This document shows, piece by piece, positions 1 to 12,100 of a stretch of 64,000 nt of DNA; within the stretch, counting starts at the first letter, position 1; every line of letters starts with the position of its first letter. Source of the DNA: Helicoverpa zea (lineage: Eukaryota; Arthropoda; Insecta; Lepidoptera; Noctuidae). The stretch lies in contig NC_061471.1 of NCBI RefSeq assembly GCF_022581195.2, positions 1,922,001 through 1,986,000 on the forward strand, written 5' to 3'. Both the position numbers and the translations under genes were made by a program. The notes beneath the pieces are model-generated. The model saw only the letters and a list, made by a program, of their open reading frames with translations, searched no databases and was not told the origin of the DNA.

Positions 1-135
1 ATGCCGCGGGAGACTTGCCTAGCGTGCCGCCGGTGCACATGACCTTTGCACCTCTCATTTATAAGATGAATGATGATAGGGTTTATACTATGCAGGCGTG
101 AAGTGTTGGCTTGATTTTTGTGTAAATATTTGGCT
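1..135 (+). pseudogene. Second copy of the 3' part of the SLC3A2_N-like exon
   Basis: This stretch nearly repeats 724-857. It encodes the same C-terminal peptide (DAAGDLPSVPP through VYTMQA, then a stop) and the same first 30 or so bases after the stop. The upstream, membrane-spanning part of the exon would lie outside the window, so it cannot be judged whether this is a full second exon or a fragment. The two copies are 723 bp apart, and some of the following repeat sequence (about 365-520 versus 928-1,080) is also shared, which points to a tandem duplication. Confidence 0.6.
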
Positions 136-148
136 AAAATATAACGTA

Positions 149-324
149 CTAGCTTCCGCCAGCGGCTTCGCCCGCGTGGTGTGTTGATAAAAAGTAGCCT
201 ATGTGTTAATCCAGGGTATCACCTATCTACGTACCAAATTTCAATCAAATCGGTCTAGCCGTTTTTGCGTGATTGAATAACAAACATACATCCATACATT
301 CTCACAAACTTTCGCATTTATAAT

Positions 325-362
<38 letters not shown>
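149..362. repeat. Interspersed lepidopteran repeat ending in a (TA)n tract
   Basis: It begins with the 'actagcttccgccagcgg' type start and continues through 'aaaagtagcctatg' and 'aatcaaatcggt' motifs that recur at about 29,590-29,760, 37,610-37,810 and 40,380-40,560. It ends in a TA-dinucleotide run at about 318-362. It is non-coding, and I did not assign a named family. Confidence 0.7.
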
Positions 363-364
363 AG

Positions 365-1080
365 TAGGATAAACTCATTAACCGACTGCAAAAAAAGAAG
401 GTTCTCAGTTTAACCTGTATGTATGTTTGTGAGCGATTTTATCGCACATTTAGCTGAACCGATTTTGGTGCGGTTTTTAGCCTACTTCCTGTTTGTCAGA
501 CTTCGGAGAAGGTTTTAGGTACATATATATTAGAGTCGATTTAATGATTTTGTCATTATTTATTTTGAAAAAAACATTCTCATGTAGCCTGTAGGTATGT
601 TTCAAGAAATAACTTGGCGCCGAACGCGATTCTTCCTCGTGCTAATGTTCTGGGCGCTCATAGCGATGTTCCTCTCCATCATCACGTGTATCCTGGTGTC
701 AGCACCTAGGTGCAACTCCTACGATGCCGCGGGAGACTTGCCTAGCGTGCCGCCGGTGCACATGACCTTTGCACCTCTCATTTATAAGATGAATGATGAT
801 AGGGTTTATACTATGCAGGCGTGATGTGTTGGCTTGATTTTTGTGTAAATATTTGGCTATAAGAGAATATTTAGGATGTACCTATGTGACATACATGTTA
901 CATAGACTACGTTATTAAAATGTAACGTATAAACTCATTAACCGACTTCAAAAAACGGAGGTTCTCAGTTTGACCTGTGTATGTATGTACAAGTTTAAGT
1001 ATCTCACGTTAACTTGAATCGATTTGATGCGGTTTTCAGCATAGTAAGACTTACTTAGTAGGTTCTAAGTGTATTAAGTC
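365..1080. repeat. Pair of related repeats flanking the SLC3A2_N-like exon
   Basis: Blocks at about 365-520 and 928-1,080 both start 'actcattaaccgact' and contain 'ggttctcagtttgacctgt'-like sequence. They lie on either side of the exon at 597-824. They look like copies of one dispersed repeat, or parts of the tandem duplication that also copied the exon end at 1-135. Confidence 0.55.
597..824 (+). CDS. Short membrane-anchor exon resembling the SLC3A2 (4F2hc) N-terminal domain
   Basis: The 75-residue reading frame holds a cationic flank (TWRRTRFF), one hydrophobic helix at about residues 11-35, and then SAPRC. This arrangement resembles the transmembrane segment of amino-acid-transporter heavy chains (SLC3A2/4F2hc), where an R-rich flank is followed by an FW-containing helix and APRC. 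In those proteins an alpha-amylase-like ectodomain follows. Here the frame stops only about 39 residues after APRC, and I see no downstream amylase-like exon. A possible splice acceptor lies just before the frame (ctgtag at about 589-594), so this may be the last exon of a gene entering from the left, or a short membrane protein starting at this Met. The family call is inference from one motif. Its 3' half is duplicated at 1-102. Confidence 0.4.
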   Translation: MFQEITWRRTRFFLVLMFWALIAMFLSIITCILVSAPRCNSYDAAGDLPSVPPVHMTFAPLIYKMNDDRVYTMQA

Positions 1081-1293
1081 GGTCATTCTTTTTTTGTAAA
1101 AAGTTTTTTTCGACATGAATTATTTTGAACTAAATGTTTTGGCTCAAATGGTTGTTCTAACTTGGCTTAATTGGTTACACAAATAGTGATACGTTATAAT
1201 AAATGATTGATAATTATTTTTGTCTTGGTGCGCCTTGAAAAGTTATCAATTATGTATATTTTAATAAGCGGAAGGTCAAGGTAGTATGTATAA

Positions 1294-1878
1294 AGTGGGT
1301 GATAGACGAGCATACTTAAAGTACGCGGTTTTTAAGATCGCGAACTCGGCTCGGCTCGACGTAGTGACACACGTGAAGCTTACTCATTATGTATCGCGAT
1401 GTCTTCGACAGAAGAAGCTTTGTGTTATTTAGGAATTATATCGTATTACATTCAAAAACTAAAAACAATAGACAAAGGCGAAAAGTGTGGGTTAAGAACT
1501 GGCTTACAAGCTTCAAATATTTGTCTTTGTACTCGTTGCTTCTAATTTTCCGGAAAGCTATTATAAATTCCGTTAGCAGTTCATGCGAATAAGTTCGAAA
1601 ATCACACATTTTGAGAAATTTATGAATCAAAATTGACAAAAATTGCAATTCAAACAAGCGTGCGTGTCCACGGACTGGCGAAACAAAATGGCGGCTCGCG
1701 GCTCCCAGTGCTGCCACACGTACGAGCCAAGACGAGCTACGAGCAAAATTTCAAACCGGTTGGATCGCCAACGAACTTACTCGACGGTTTTAAAGTACGC
1801 GTACTTAGGGTGACACACGAGCGAAAAAGGTCGTCGAGCCATAAGTACGCGTACTTGCTCGCCCGTCTATCACCCCCT
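1294..1878. mobile_element. Non-autonomous PIF/Harbinger-type DNA transposon
   Basis: The terminal inverted repeats are AGTGGGTGATAGACGAGC on the left and, read inward from the right, AGGGGGTGATAGACGGGC. Both sides are flanked by TAA (1,291-1,293 and 1,879-1,881), the 3-bp target duplication typical of Harbinger elements. A decayed frame inside reads QRRKVWVKNW, like the N-terminal part of HARBI1-type transposases. At 585 bp it cannot encode a transposase. Confidence 0.75.
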
Positions 1879-2499
1879 TAAGAAAATGTATAAAAATAAC
1901 TGCTTATCTATCATGTTCCTTCTTTGTGATAAAATATATAAATCTATGTATTACATAATAATATAAGACGTCAGACGAACGTCATATTGGCATGTAATTT
2001 ATGAAGGAATAGGCCTCATCAAAAAATAATATTATATAATAATATTATACAAAAATTTTAACTTTACATAGCACATTAATTTAATTTATTGATGTAGGTA
2101 ACCAAAACTTTCCATTCATTTATTCAATTTAAATTATTTAATTCAGACAAAATGGTTACAGAATGTTAACACAAATGAATAAAATTATATAATTTATATA
2201 AATATCGCACGTGACCTAGCGGACACGCACTATGTTGTAGATTAATTAAAATAAGACTGATATATAAAATTGCAAAATAAAACAATATAAATACAATAAA
2301 GATTTTTTTATTATCACAAACCAGGTTTGTATAAAATTGCATTGGCTTTTCACATAATATAACTTTCCAGTTATATAGTCACACAAAACTTTGCAATAAA
2401 TATCTAAGTATTTATCAAAGTACATATTTTTTTAACAAGAACAGATAATAAAGGTACACATTTTTAACGTAAATTGTTAGTTCCTATAACAATCAAATC

Positions 2500-2645
2500 A
2501 TTATCATCCTCCGAGCCTTTTCCCAACTATGTTAGGGTCGGCTTCCAGTCTAACCGGATTCAGCTGAGTACCAGTGCTTTACAAGAAGCGACTGCCTATC
2601 TGACCTCCTCAACCCAGTTACTCGGGAAACCCGATACCCCTTATA
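2500..2645 (-). repeat. Truncated noctuid-type tRNA-derived SINE (family 1)
   Basis: It has the family-1 signature read on the + strand: 'gagccttttcccaactatg', 'ggcttccagtctaaccgg', 'gcgactgcctatctgacc'. It matches the tail-proximal half of the full copies at 35,936 and 50,138. The tRNA-like head is missing. Confidence 0.8.
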
Positions 2646-2899
2646 ACAATCAAATCTTTTATAAAAATATTTCTTGGTTTTAGTTTTTATTTGAACTAAG
2701 CATCTTACGTATTATACTGACCTATACTTGCCCTTGACAGGCATGATTACAAGATCATTTGACGAGCACTACAATACAAGTATTTAAATTAAGATAGTTT
2801 TTGCAGTATACAGAATGTAACAAAAAAAAAAAGAAATGCGGTTTATCTAACAAAATACGCAGCATACGCTTACATATTTTAGGCAGTATTTTTGTAACA

Positions 2900-3085
2900 C
2901 TTTTTTTAACGACGTCAAAAATCATCAAATGACCCCTCCCGCTGTGGGTTAGCAGCGTTGAGGGAGTGTCAGACTCTTACTGACTAAAAACCGTCGTGTT
3001 CCGTCATAGGCCTTTTATGTACTAGGGCCGCGGTAACTCTTTCGAACAATCCCGCAGCCCCGGCAGATTTTTTCTAACACCTAGT
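2900..3085. repeat. Dispersed repeat 'tcaaaaatcatcaaatgacc' family
   Basis: The shared core runs from 'cgtcaaaaatcatcaaatg' through 'ctgtgggttagcagcg' to 'ggtaactctttcgaacaat'. Other copies lie at about 30,535-30,700, 36,850-36,985 and 46,290-46,450. It is non-coding and probably a SINE or a LINE 3' end. Confidence 0.75.
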
Positions 3086-4035
3086 ATGTATAATGAGGCG
3101 AAAATATATGGTTATAACAAAATTAATTACTAGATCTCCTCGGTAATACTGAGAATGTATTGAAAAATAACACATTACAATTATGAATCAATGTTTTTTT
3201 GTAGATAAAAATCATTAGCACAATAAATTACAGTTAGTTTACAATACAATATAAATTAATATACGTTTACAGTAAGACTGCTTTTGAATCAAGTTCTTAA
3301 ATTGCATTTTTGTTTCTAAAATTACAGAATATTTATGGAACTAGGAAAAGAGATAGTCCCAGTCTATTACATCAGATGGATGATAATTAATAAATTAAAT
3401 GTAAAAATTATAAATGCCTATGATAAAAGAAGCTGTTTAAACTTATAAGAAGTCATATTCAAACTAAGGAAAACGAGTTTATGTTAACGATATTCATATT
3501 TTATACTCCACTTGAGAAGGTACTTATTAAAAAGGAAAAAAATAAATGACTGCTTAAAACTATGATGAAATTGACAAAGTAATGATATAAAATGTAATGT
3601 ATCTACATTGAATTTTGGTCGCAACTTACTTTTAATTCGAATTTTTAAATAACAAGTCATCTTAAGATTTTTTACCTTTTGTTAAATGCCTTCTCAAAAT
3701 GGAATACCTACTTATATCAAAACATCAATATACTTTTCTATATACGGTAATGAAGACCAATTGTTTTACACTTGAAGGCTAGTATTCTATAAATATTTCA
3801 ATACTCAAGCATGTTACAAAATGTTGTCTTAAGGGTTTTAAGATTATCTATTAACGATATGATCAAACTTAAGTCGATATATATCAAACTTATATCGAAA
3901 CATTCAGAATACAGCCTGTACTCATTAGGCCTGCCATCCACGTCCGATTTTTTGTAGGACAGACAAATCGGACCGATTTTTTGTAGAAGTAAGATTTTCT
4001 GACCGACTTGTAGAACGTGTGCACTATATTGCAAT

Positions 4036-4240
4036 CGAGATCACGTAAATGTCGGTCCTGCGCCTGATCTCTCTCCGGTCGTGTCGGATTGTCGTCCCAT
4101 CGGGCTATGAGAGTGAAGGAATAGTGAGGGCACTTGTGTGTGCGCAAATGCTTGTGCACTTTAATATGCCCTGCGCAGTTGGGTAATCTCCTTACATGAG
4201 AACAGCCGTCGTAGCCAATAATCAGCTAGGAGGACATTAT
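4036..4240 (+). repeat. SINE family 2 fragment, 5' truncated
   Basis: It reads 'aaatgtcggtcctgcgcctg' through 'taatcagctaggaggacatt'. This is the opposite orientation of the longer copy at about 25,603-25,975, which carries a tRNA-like head. The head is absent here. Confidence 0.75.
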
Positions 4241-4368
4241 TGCAATCGATTTGTTCTATTCTTCTCCTACAAAAAATCGGTGACCGATTTATCGGACGCG
4301 GGTGGGAAGCCTGAGATAGAATACCTACATTAGTATAAAAAGAGATATTTCAACAAAACATCGATGGG

Positions 4369-6184
4369 TCAAGTGATCAATCGGCATAGAGAATCGGGTA
4401 TAGAGTATAGAGCATAGAGTTGCGTTTCTTCACATTTACACTGGTTGCATTGTTTAGCTAGTGCTGTTAACTCGCTGAGGGCATCGTCGAGAATGTTACG
4501 ACGTTTTGGATACCTGAAAAAGAGATATTTCAATTGATAACATATCGATATAAAAATTTATATTGATGGACCAATTATTCAATATTTTAAACACTCGACT
4601 TATTAAAACATCTAAAATGTAGGTGGATTTTTAAATATTGCATATGGCGTATGCGATATGAAAAATCATCACCTATTAGACTTCTTATTAACATCTTGAA
4701 TGGTAAAACTCTGTCTTCGTTTGTCGACTGTCATTGGCTACTAAATCACTTTGGTATATAACGCCAAAATAAATTGTAATAGATTTTTTAAAATGATTTT
4801 TACATTCTATTTTTTTACAAAATTTAACTTAGCATAGAATTACCCAGATATAATATAAGGATATAATATAATAATACAAATCACGAGAAACATCTAGTTA
4901 CATATTGAACTCCTTATCGACACATTCATTGAACTTAAACCCTACAAGTTTGCAAACGATGTGCAAAGATACTATTTATATAATTATGTATAGGTAAATA
5001 GGTTTATCTTATCAGTCCGTTTGTTTATTGAACCCGTGACTTGAGTATTGTGCTTATAATTAGCAAGTTTATTTATAAAGGGCTGTTAAGATATCAGGGT
5101 TTTTATGTTACGGGACCTTTCCGTTCTAGAATGAGACTATACACTTATCTTGGTACTCAGTAAATAGATTTTGTAGGCCAGTTGGTGCCAAATAGGCAGT
5201 TGTATCGATTACCCTGTTGTATAGTTCTGGTTTATATCACTTTTTTAAGGTTTTAGGTAAGAAAACACCTCGGAATTAGGTAGTGTTGTTTTACGGAGAG
5301 CACGTTTGAATACTTTTATAAAGCGTTGTATTTCAAAATAACATTTGGGCTGCCACATCGCCACCTACAAGACAGAGAAAGAACTAACAACACAATCTTC
5401 GTTGCCCACCAGACTAACACCAATCTGGTCGGAGGGTCCAATTTTCTCCAGGATATGATGAGTTTTACACTTGGTTCTGCTTTTAAATACCCCTGAAATT
5501 GTAATATTTTGACCCTAGTACGTATAAAAGAGTTAGTTAAGTTACTTACATTTCAGTAACAGTCGCGAACGCATGTGCGATCTCATCGGCATCTAGCGGC
5601 GTGGTGAGCGAGGCGGCCAGTAGCCGCACGCAGGCCGCCTCGCACGACAGCGCTAGTACGTTAACGCGGACGCGGCACAGCAGGGGCTGTAGGCCTAGCG
5701 ATACTTACTGTGGCGATAATCTATCTTGCCTATATTTGAATGATATGACATTTTGCAAGGGGATTACTTTTGTAACACCTTGTATATCAAAATAACATAA
5801 GGGCTGCGACACCGCCACCTATAAGACAGAGGAAGAACTAACAATAAAATCTTCGTTGCCGACCAGCCTAACACCAATCTGGTCGGAGGGTCCAATTTTC
5901 TCCAGGATATGACGAGTTTTACACTCGGTTCTGCCTATAAACACCCCTAAAATTTAAAAATTTTGACCCAAAGTACGTATTAAAGACAGTTAAAATACTC
6001 ACATTTCAGTAACAGTGGCAAACGCATGTGCGATCTCGTCGGCATCTAGCGGCGCGGTGAGCGAGGCGGCCAGCAGCCGCACGCAGGCCGCCTCGCACGA
6101 CAGCGCCAGCACGCTCACGCGGACGCGGCACAGCACGGGCTGTAGGCCTAGCGATACTAGGATTGAGGTCATTTGGGTGTTTAT
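4369..6184 (-). CDS. EIF2AK4: GCN2 exons 27-28: C-terminal dimerisation/ribosome-association region
   Basis: Residues about 1,465-1,572. SVLALSCEAACVRLLAAS and DADEIAHAFATVTEM, then YPKRRNILDDALSELTAL, match the final segment of GCN2 (DLPKETILQFL and DADEQAF in the human protein). The end, LYALYSIPDSLCRLIT, parallels the human YSYRDDYYRILF end. Exon 27 is GC-rich. The stop is at 4,369-4,371. A decayed copy of exon 27 lies in the last intron. Confidence 0.92.
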
Positions 6185-9100
6185 CTGTGGGAAAAGAGTA
6201 TAAGTTTTGAAATATTAAGGCTCGAGTTGTAAACAACACAAACGACAGTTTTCTTGAAAAAACTACACAGTTGTTGAATGAAAAACGGACGAAATGTTGA
6301 CGGAGAAGCTTATAAGAAACTAAAGTGTTCCTAATATTATACATATATGACAACAGGTGGATTCTATTTATGGATTTTCTTCAACCTTAATGTATATGGG
6401 AATAAACTGTCAACGTTACTACGTTCAATTTTAATCCTGTAATTGAGGGACAACAATATGCAGAAGTCCTTATAAACTTTAGAATGTTTTAATCATCGAC
6501 TTACTTGCAACTTCTTCAAATTAATATTATTTACTGACCTGATTCTCACAATGCCTCTTGGAGTTCTTAGTCATTCGATCGCTGGCAGTGATGAAGGTGA
6601 CAGATATGCAGGTACCACTGTTTGACTTCTCGCTTTCAGTCCAACTCAACGTGCGGTATTGACCTGCTAATGGTTTGAATATATTTATTAGACTAATACA
6701 TTATCCAGCGGTTCCCGAATTCTTTTGGCTTCGGAACCCTTTTCGTTTCACCATTTTTCGGCGGAACCTTAGCTTAAGTAAGAAGTAAACTAAAGACGTA
6801 AAATATACTTAGGTACGGCTCGCGGCGCGTGGTAGTGCACCAAAAGGTTATAATATGGTTAGAGATATATTCAGTATACTCAGGCGTAGCATGGCCACAC
6901 TTGCCAGAAAATAATTTGGCCACCCTTGACTTTGTGTATTATGTGAATAGTTTTCAGTTTGAAGACTGACAAAGTAAACGCAAAAAGAAATAGATTGGGT
7001 TTGTACACGTGCGAGGCGAGCGAGCGCGATTTTTTTAAACTAAAAAACGAAGTTCCAAGCACCCGCTAGCATTGAAAGACATGCAGTGGTAGCCGGTATC
7101 GCGAGCGAAGCGAGCGCGAATTTTTTTTAGTTTAATTACCTACACAAAATAAACAAAACCACTGTAAATTAATAAGGTCTCAAAAAGTACAATATCCACA
7201 CAAAAAAGCAAATCCAAATGAATAAGCAGCTAGCGAAGAAAGCGCTATTGCTTTTTCTGAACCAGAGGAATAAAAAATAAACATCAAAGGAAACCTCGAC
7301 GGAAGAGCGCAAAATTATTTCTTTGCTGGATACTTGAGCAATTAAACGAACATAAAAGCATCACACGCAACATGGAGTCGCGAGCGAAGCGAGCGCGAAA
7401 TTTTCGGACTCGCGGAGGTGCAAAAATTGGAAATAATGTCACACTTTGATTCATGGTAAAAATAGCCACTGGAAATACTCATATGCCGTGTCATTTCACG
7501 TCCTGTCAAATGTATGAAAACGTATAAACCTGGCGATGAAATAAGCCCAAAAAACGCGGTGATTTTTGGCCGACTCGCTACCTACTTATGCCGATTGCCG
7601 AAGACCTGGAGGTATTAAGTTAATCTACAATTTGTAAAAAACAGAATTAATTTATCTGCTGCCGTGGCCTTCCCCTGCGCTTGTCGCGAAAGTACGAGAC
7701 TTACACTCCTGAGTGGTACCCACCTACATGGTGCCTAAATGGAATTTTGGAATGCAATATTTAAAACAATTTAATTGAAAATGAATAATAATTTAATATT
7801 GTCAAAAGTGAAACGATTTACCATATGGAAATCTTGAATTTTCCACGGAACCCCTGAGGGCCTGTCACGGAACCTCAGGGTTCCGCGGAACCCCATTTGG
7901 GAACCGCTGCATTATACGATAGAAGTAGTAGAGGGTGATAGGCGATATTGACACATGTGTGAATTGAGCGATTTATCGATCTATTTGGTGGTAGATAAGA
8001 GGAAGGGCCTAAGGCCTCGGCCTCGAATTTTGCGGGCAGCGGGGCGGCAGCGGCGGCGGCGCGGGCGGTCACCGAGTTGCCCGCTCCCGCGCCGCTGTAT
8101 TCGAGGGCCGGTCCATTTGATTATACGCGTAAGATCCTGCCGCTCCCACGCCGCCGCCGCTGCCGCCCCGCTGCGAGCAAAATTCGAGGCCGAGGCCTTA
8201 GATGTCGTGCTCAATGCCTCGAGCCAAAGGCCTTGTTCAAAATGAATCAATAGTTTTAGGTAGTACTTACGTGCGCGAATGTTAAAATTAATAAAAAAAC
8301 TTACCATCAGGAGTTTTTATAGGATCTTGAGGACTGAGTAACTTCTGTTTGATGAAATCTAGGACATCGATGTATGGCACTTTGTGTTCTCTTAAACTGT
8401 AACAAATAAAAAGCGATATTATTAAGCTAGCAGCAAGATTTATGTTCAAAGCATGCTCGAATTTCTCGAGTCCTCTTTATGTTAAGTGGAACGAAACGCG
8501 GAACTTGCTTGTATTTCACGACAGATACAGTTCTTGTAAAACTCGATGTTGTTCCGAATTTAAACGCCCCACACAAGCTCGCACATGTTTCCATCATAAA
8601 CCTACCCACCCCCACTACCCGCTGATATCTAGAATTGGTTTCTTTAGACTCCCACAATCTTCGGTGAAGACAAAAAGTTTGACGACAACTATACCTTACA
8701 CCATCCCAATAGGCCAGTCGGGCGGTAGCGTCGTCTTGCAGTAACACTATTTTATTTTATTTTTTTTTATTTTTTCTTTATTGGCTCGCCAACAATTGTG
8801 TACACTCATAATATTACAAAATTAATTATACTATAAATAAACTAAGTGTAACAATTTCTTACAGGTAAGCACAGCATGCGATGTATCACAATAATTTATT
8901 TTGCCACATGCACTAAATTGTGGTCCTTAATGTGGGCTAAAAATGGATCAAATGCCAAATAATTATAAATATTTGCATGTTTTAAAGTTAGTAATTTAAC
9001 ACTAAAGAAATGAAGAAAAAAGAAAGATAATTGAAAAATTTATACAGTGTTGAAGGTTATTTTATGGAACTTGCCAAGTGAGTCGGAATGCACATCAACA

Positions 9101-12100
9101 AGATCACTGTAGCTATTCAATAGCTTACACAGCCGGGGAATGATGGAGCTTGCGCCAAGAACTGTTCTACGGAGTGGGGGATGCAAGGGAGTGATAGGAG
9201 CACGAGGGTATCTAACGGGAACTCTGAATTTAAACTTGCTAAGTAACTGTGGACAGTCTATTTTGCACCGGAGTAGTTTGTATAAGAAAACTGCATCTGT
9301 GATTTTCCTACGTCTCTCCAATGAAATTATCTTAAAATGAGCAAGTCTGGCTTCATATGAGCGTTTCTTTTTTGCAACTCCGGATGAAAACGCCAGATGC
9401 CACTATAGCGGGTTGGGCCAGGTCTCGAGCGAGTGGCCATACACCTCCTCACCCCCGCTACCCGCTACGCACGTGCAATGTTCAAATAGTTTGAAGACCT
9501 ACCTTACGCCGTCCCAGTAGGCCAGTCGAGCAGTAGCATCATCTTGCAGTAGCACTATAGCGGGTCGGGCCAGGTCGTGCGCGTCGGCGCTGGCGGCGGG
9601 CCACGCGGCGGCGGCGAGGCCGGCAGCCCACAAGTCCCGGGCTAGAGCGGCACGGCGGGCGGCGGCCTGGCCGTCCCGCCCGCTGCCTGCCGTGCCCCAT
9701 ACGCATACGCAGGTTAGGCGGGACTGCGGAAATGATACGGTGTATTAAATATCGATATGTATGAATCGATTTTGATGAATAACGATATATAGGTAGACCG
9801 CTGTTACTGAATATCGATATCGGTAAACGGATATTAGGTGTAGTTAAAATAGAAATGATATATTTTCACAAAAAAACATTCCTAGTTGTTTTTTTTATAA
9901 AATTTTCAAAAATGTCATTTGAATTAATACCATTTCTTAATTTAGAATAATTTTAAAAAAAGTTTTATTTTAGGAATATGTTTTAATCGACTTTGTTGGT
10001 GTTTTCGAATTATACTCTGAATTTCCAAAATTACAAAAAGATAAAACTGTCTTCACCAAAATATATTTACTCCTAACTAACTTCCTTACTTCTAAAGATA
10101 CAACAAACCTCTACACTTGGAGAAGAAGAAGCAATCATCTCAGGTTCCATCTTCTTCAAAATGGCGGCCATTCTCTCCAAAGACATGGAGAACCCTACTG
10201 AACTGGACTTCAGTTCTGCACTATCATGGTCTTCCGTCCTCGCTACCTTCCAGAACTCTGACACTAAGGCGTCGTATCTAGAAACAATTCGACTTTTTAC
10301 TAACGACCACCGCCGGTTCCGTCCGTGTCCATGGTAACTATTCTAAGGTAAGTGTACTTCCTTCATCGATAAATGAGCTATCTAACACTGAGCACCTACT
10401 TCCTTCATCAAGAAATGAGCTGTCTACACTGCAAGTTTTTTCAAATCGGTAAGGTTGGTTATGAGACTAGATATCACGGTCCGCATTCAATTAGAAAAAT
10501 TCTTCAGCTTCAGGTAATATGCTTATAAGCCTTGAAGTTAGCTCGAAGTATCGACAACTTATAACTACTCTGTGTCCAGTACACTGACCAGACTTGTAAA
10601 CACGTAAGAGCTTGGTTATACATCTTTTTTCTACTCTCGACTCGATGAAAAAATGAAAATTTTATTGAAAGAACCTACATATTTTTATACCTATATATTT
10701 AGGACAACTAAATGAGTTAATTCACTTTTCGAAAACCGTCACGTATTTTAGAAAACTCTAATACCTCAGTATTGGATAGCTTATTAAAAGCTTCGAATCT
10801 TACCTGCCACCAGCGGCAATCAGATCACCAGCCCGATGTTTAGCAGTAGGCTTATGATCCGTATTCCTTAACACTGATATCTGCCAGAATATGCCGCAGT
10901 GTTGTGTCGCGTTGTACGCCAGGAATGGGGCTACTGTTATTGGGCACTGAAAAGAATTGAAAATTTTGTTTAATATTGGCTATTTCCTGCGGTTGAAAGG
11001 ACTTCAAAGGACTTCTCGCACATGGATATAAACTTAGCATAAATGTATAATGTATGTGTTTACTGTTTTATTTCATCAAAATCCATCCAATCTTTTTTTA
11101 ATATTAGCGTGGTTGCCTTTTTAATCAAGCTTTTTGGTCAGATTAATAGTAAAATCTATGCAAACAGGTTTTTATTTTAAGAACCAGATTATTGCAAAAG
11201 TTACCTACAGGTGTTTTGTCTTTGATTTTTTACGGAATTACTTTCTATGACAGAGATAGTCACCCAAATACGGGGCGACCGCATCGAGTGTTACCTAACT
11301 TCTGCTTGTTCTTCCCGCTGTTACTTATAACAACGAGCTCCTCAACAAAAAAATAAATAGCATAGTAGTACCAACCTCACACCCCAAAGCCTTAGTATTC
11401 CTATAAACGGCCTCCAAGTGCTCCAGTGCTTTACAAGGAGCGACTGCCTATCTGACCTCCTCAACCCAGTTACCCGGGCAACCCAATACTCCTAGGTTAG
11501 ACTGGTTGTCAGACTTACTGGCTTCAACCAATGTTTGTTACCCGCTAGGCCACCACGACTTTACTTACTTTATGTACTCAGGGTTTGTAGTTGAATGAAA
11601 AAGAAACATAATAATTACTAACCTCACAGCCCAAAGCCTTATTATTCCTATAAACGGCTTCCAACTCATGTACCGTTTGAGCCACCACCTTGCTCAACTT
11701 AGCTTGCTTCACAAACGGTGTGACGAGTTCGCGAACTTCGTGTACCGGGACATCCGCCTCCATTAGACGGAGGAGATTCGACACGTCACGATTGGTCACA
11801 CAGAAGAAATTGGTCACACCAGGAGCGACTGCCTATCTGACCTCAACCTAGTTACCCGGGCAACCCAATAGATTAAATGAATAAAAAAAATGATTAAAAG
11901 TACCTACCTCACATCTCAAAGCCTTAGTATTCCTATAAACGGCTTCCAAGACATGTACCGCTTGAGCCACCACCTTGCTCAACTTAGCTTGCTTCACAAA
12001 CGGCGTGACGAGTTCGCGAACTTCGTGCACTGGGACATCCGCCTCCATTAGACGGAGGAGATTCGACACGTCACGATTGGTCACACAGAGGAAATTGGTC

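Larger units (their letters stand above)
1882..4035. other. Gene-free AT-rich stretch with repeat fragments
   Basis: No coding exon with splice sites and recognisable protein was seen on either strand. The region holds a truncated SINE at about 2,500-2,645 and a dispersed repeat at about 2,900-3,085. The rest is AT-rich sequence without clear structure. Confidence 0.6.

Noticed and set aside
6006..6353. 115-residue - strand open frame rich in Arg and Ala
   Set aside because: It is the wrong frame over GCN2 exon 27. The correct frame gives SVLALSCEAACVRLLAAS with matching splice phases.
7875..8307. Several overlapping frames on both strands rich in Ala and Arg
   Set aside because: They arise from the GC-rich fold-back element at 8,009-8,201, with no splice sites or recognisable protein.
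8427..8747. 106-residue - strand frame containing LLQDDATARLAYWDGVR
   Set aside because: Only the first 18 or so residues are a duplicated GCN2 exon end; the rest is read-through into intron.
10073..10089. Donor gtaagg at the end of GCN2 exon 23
   Set aside because: Using it ends the exon in phase 1, which throws exon 24 out of frame. The nearby gttagt (exon end 10,082) keeps the reading frame, so it was chosen.
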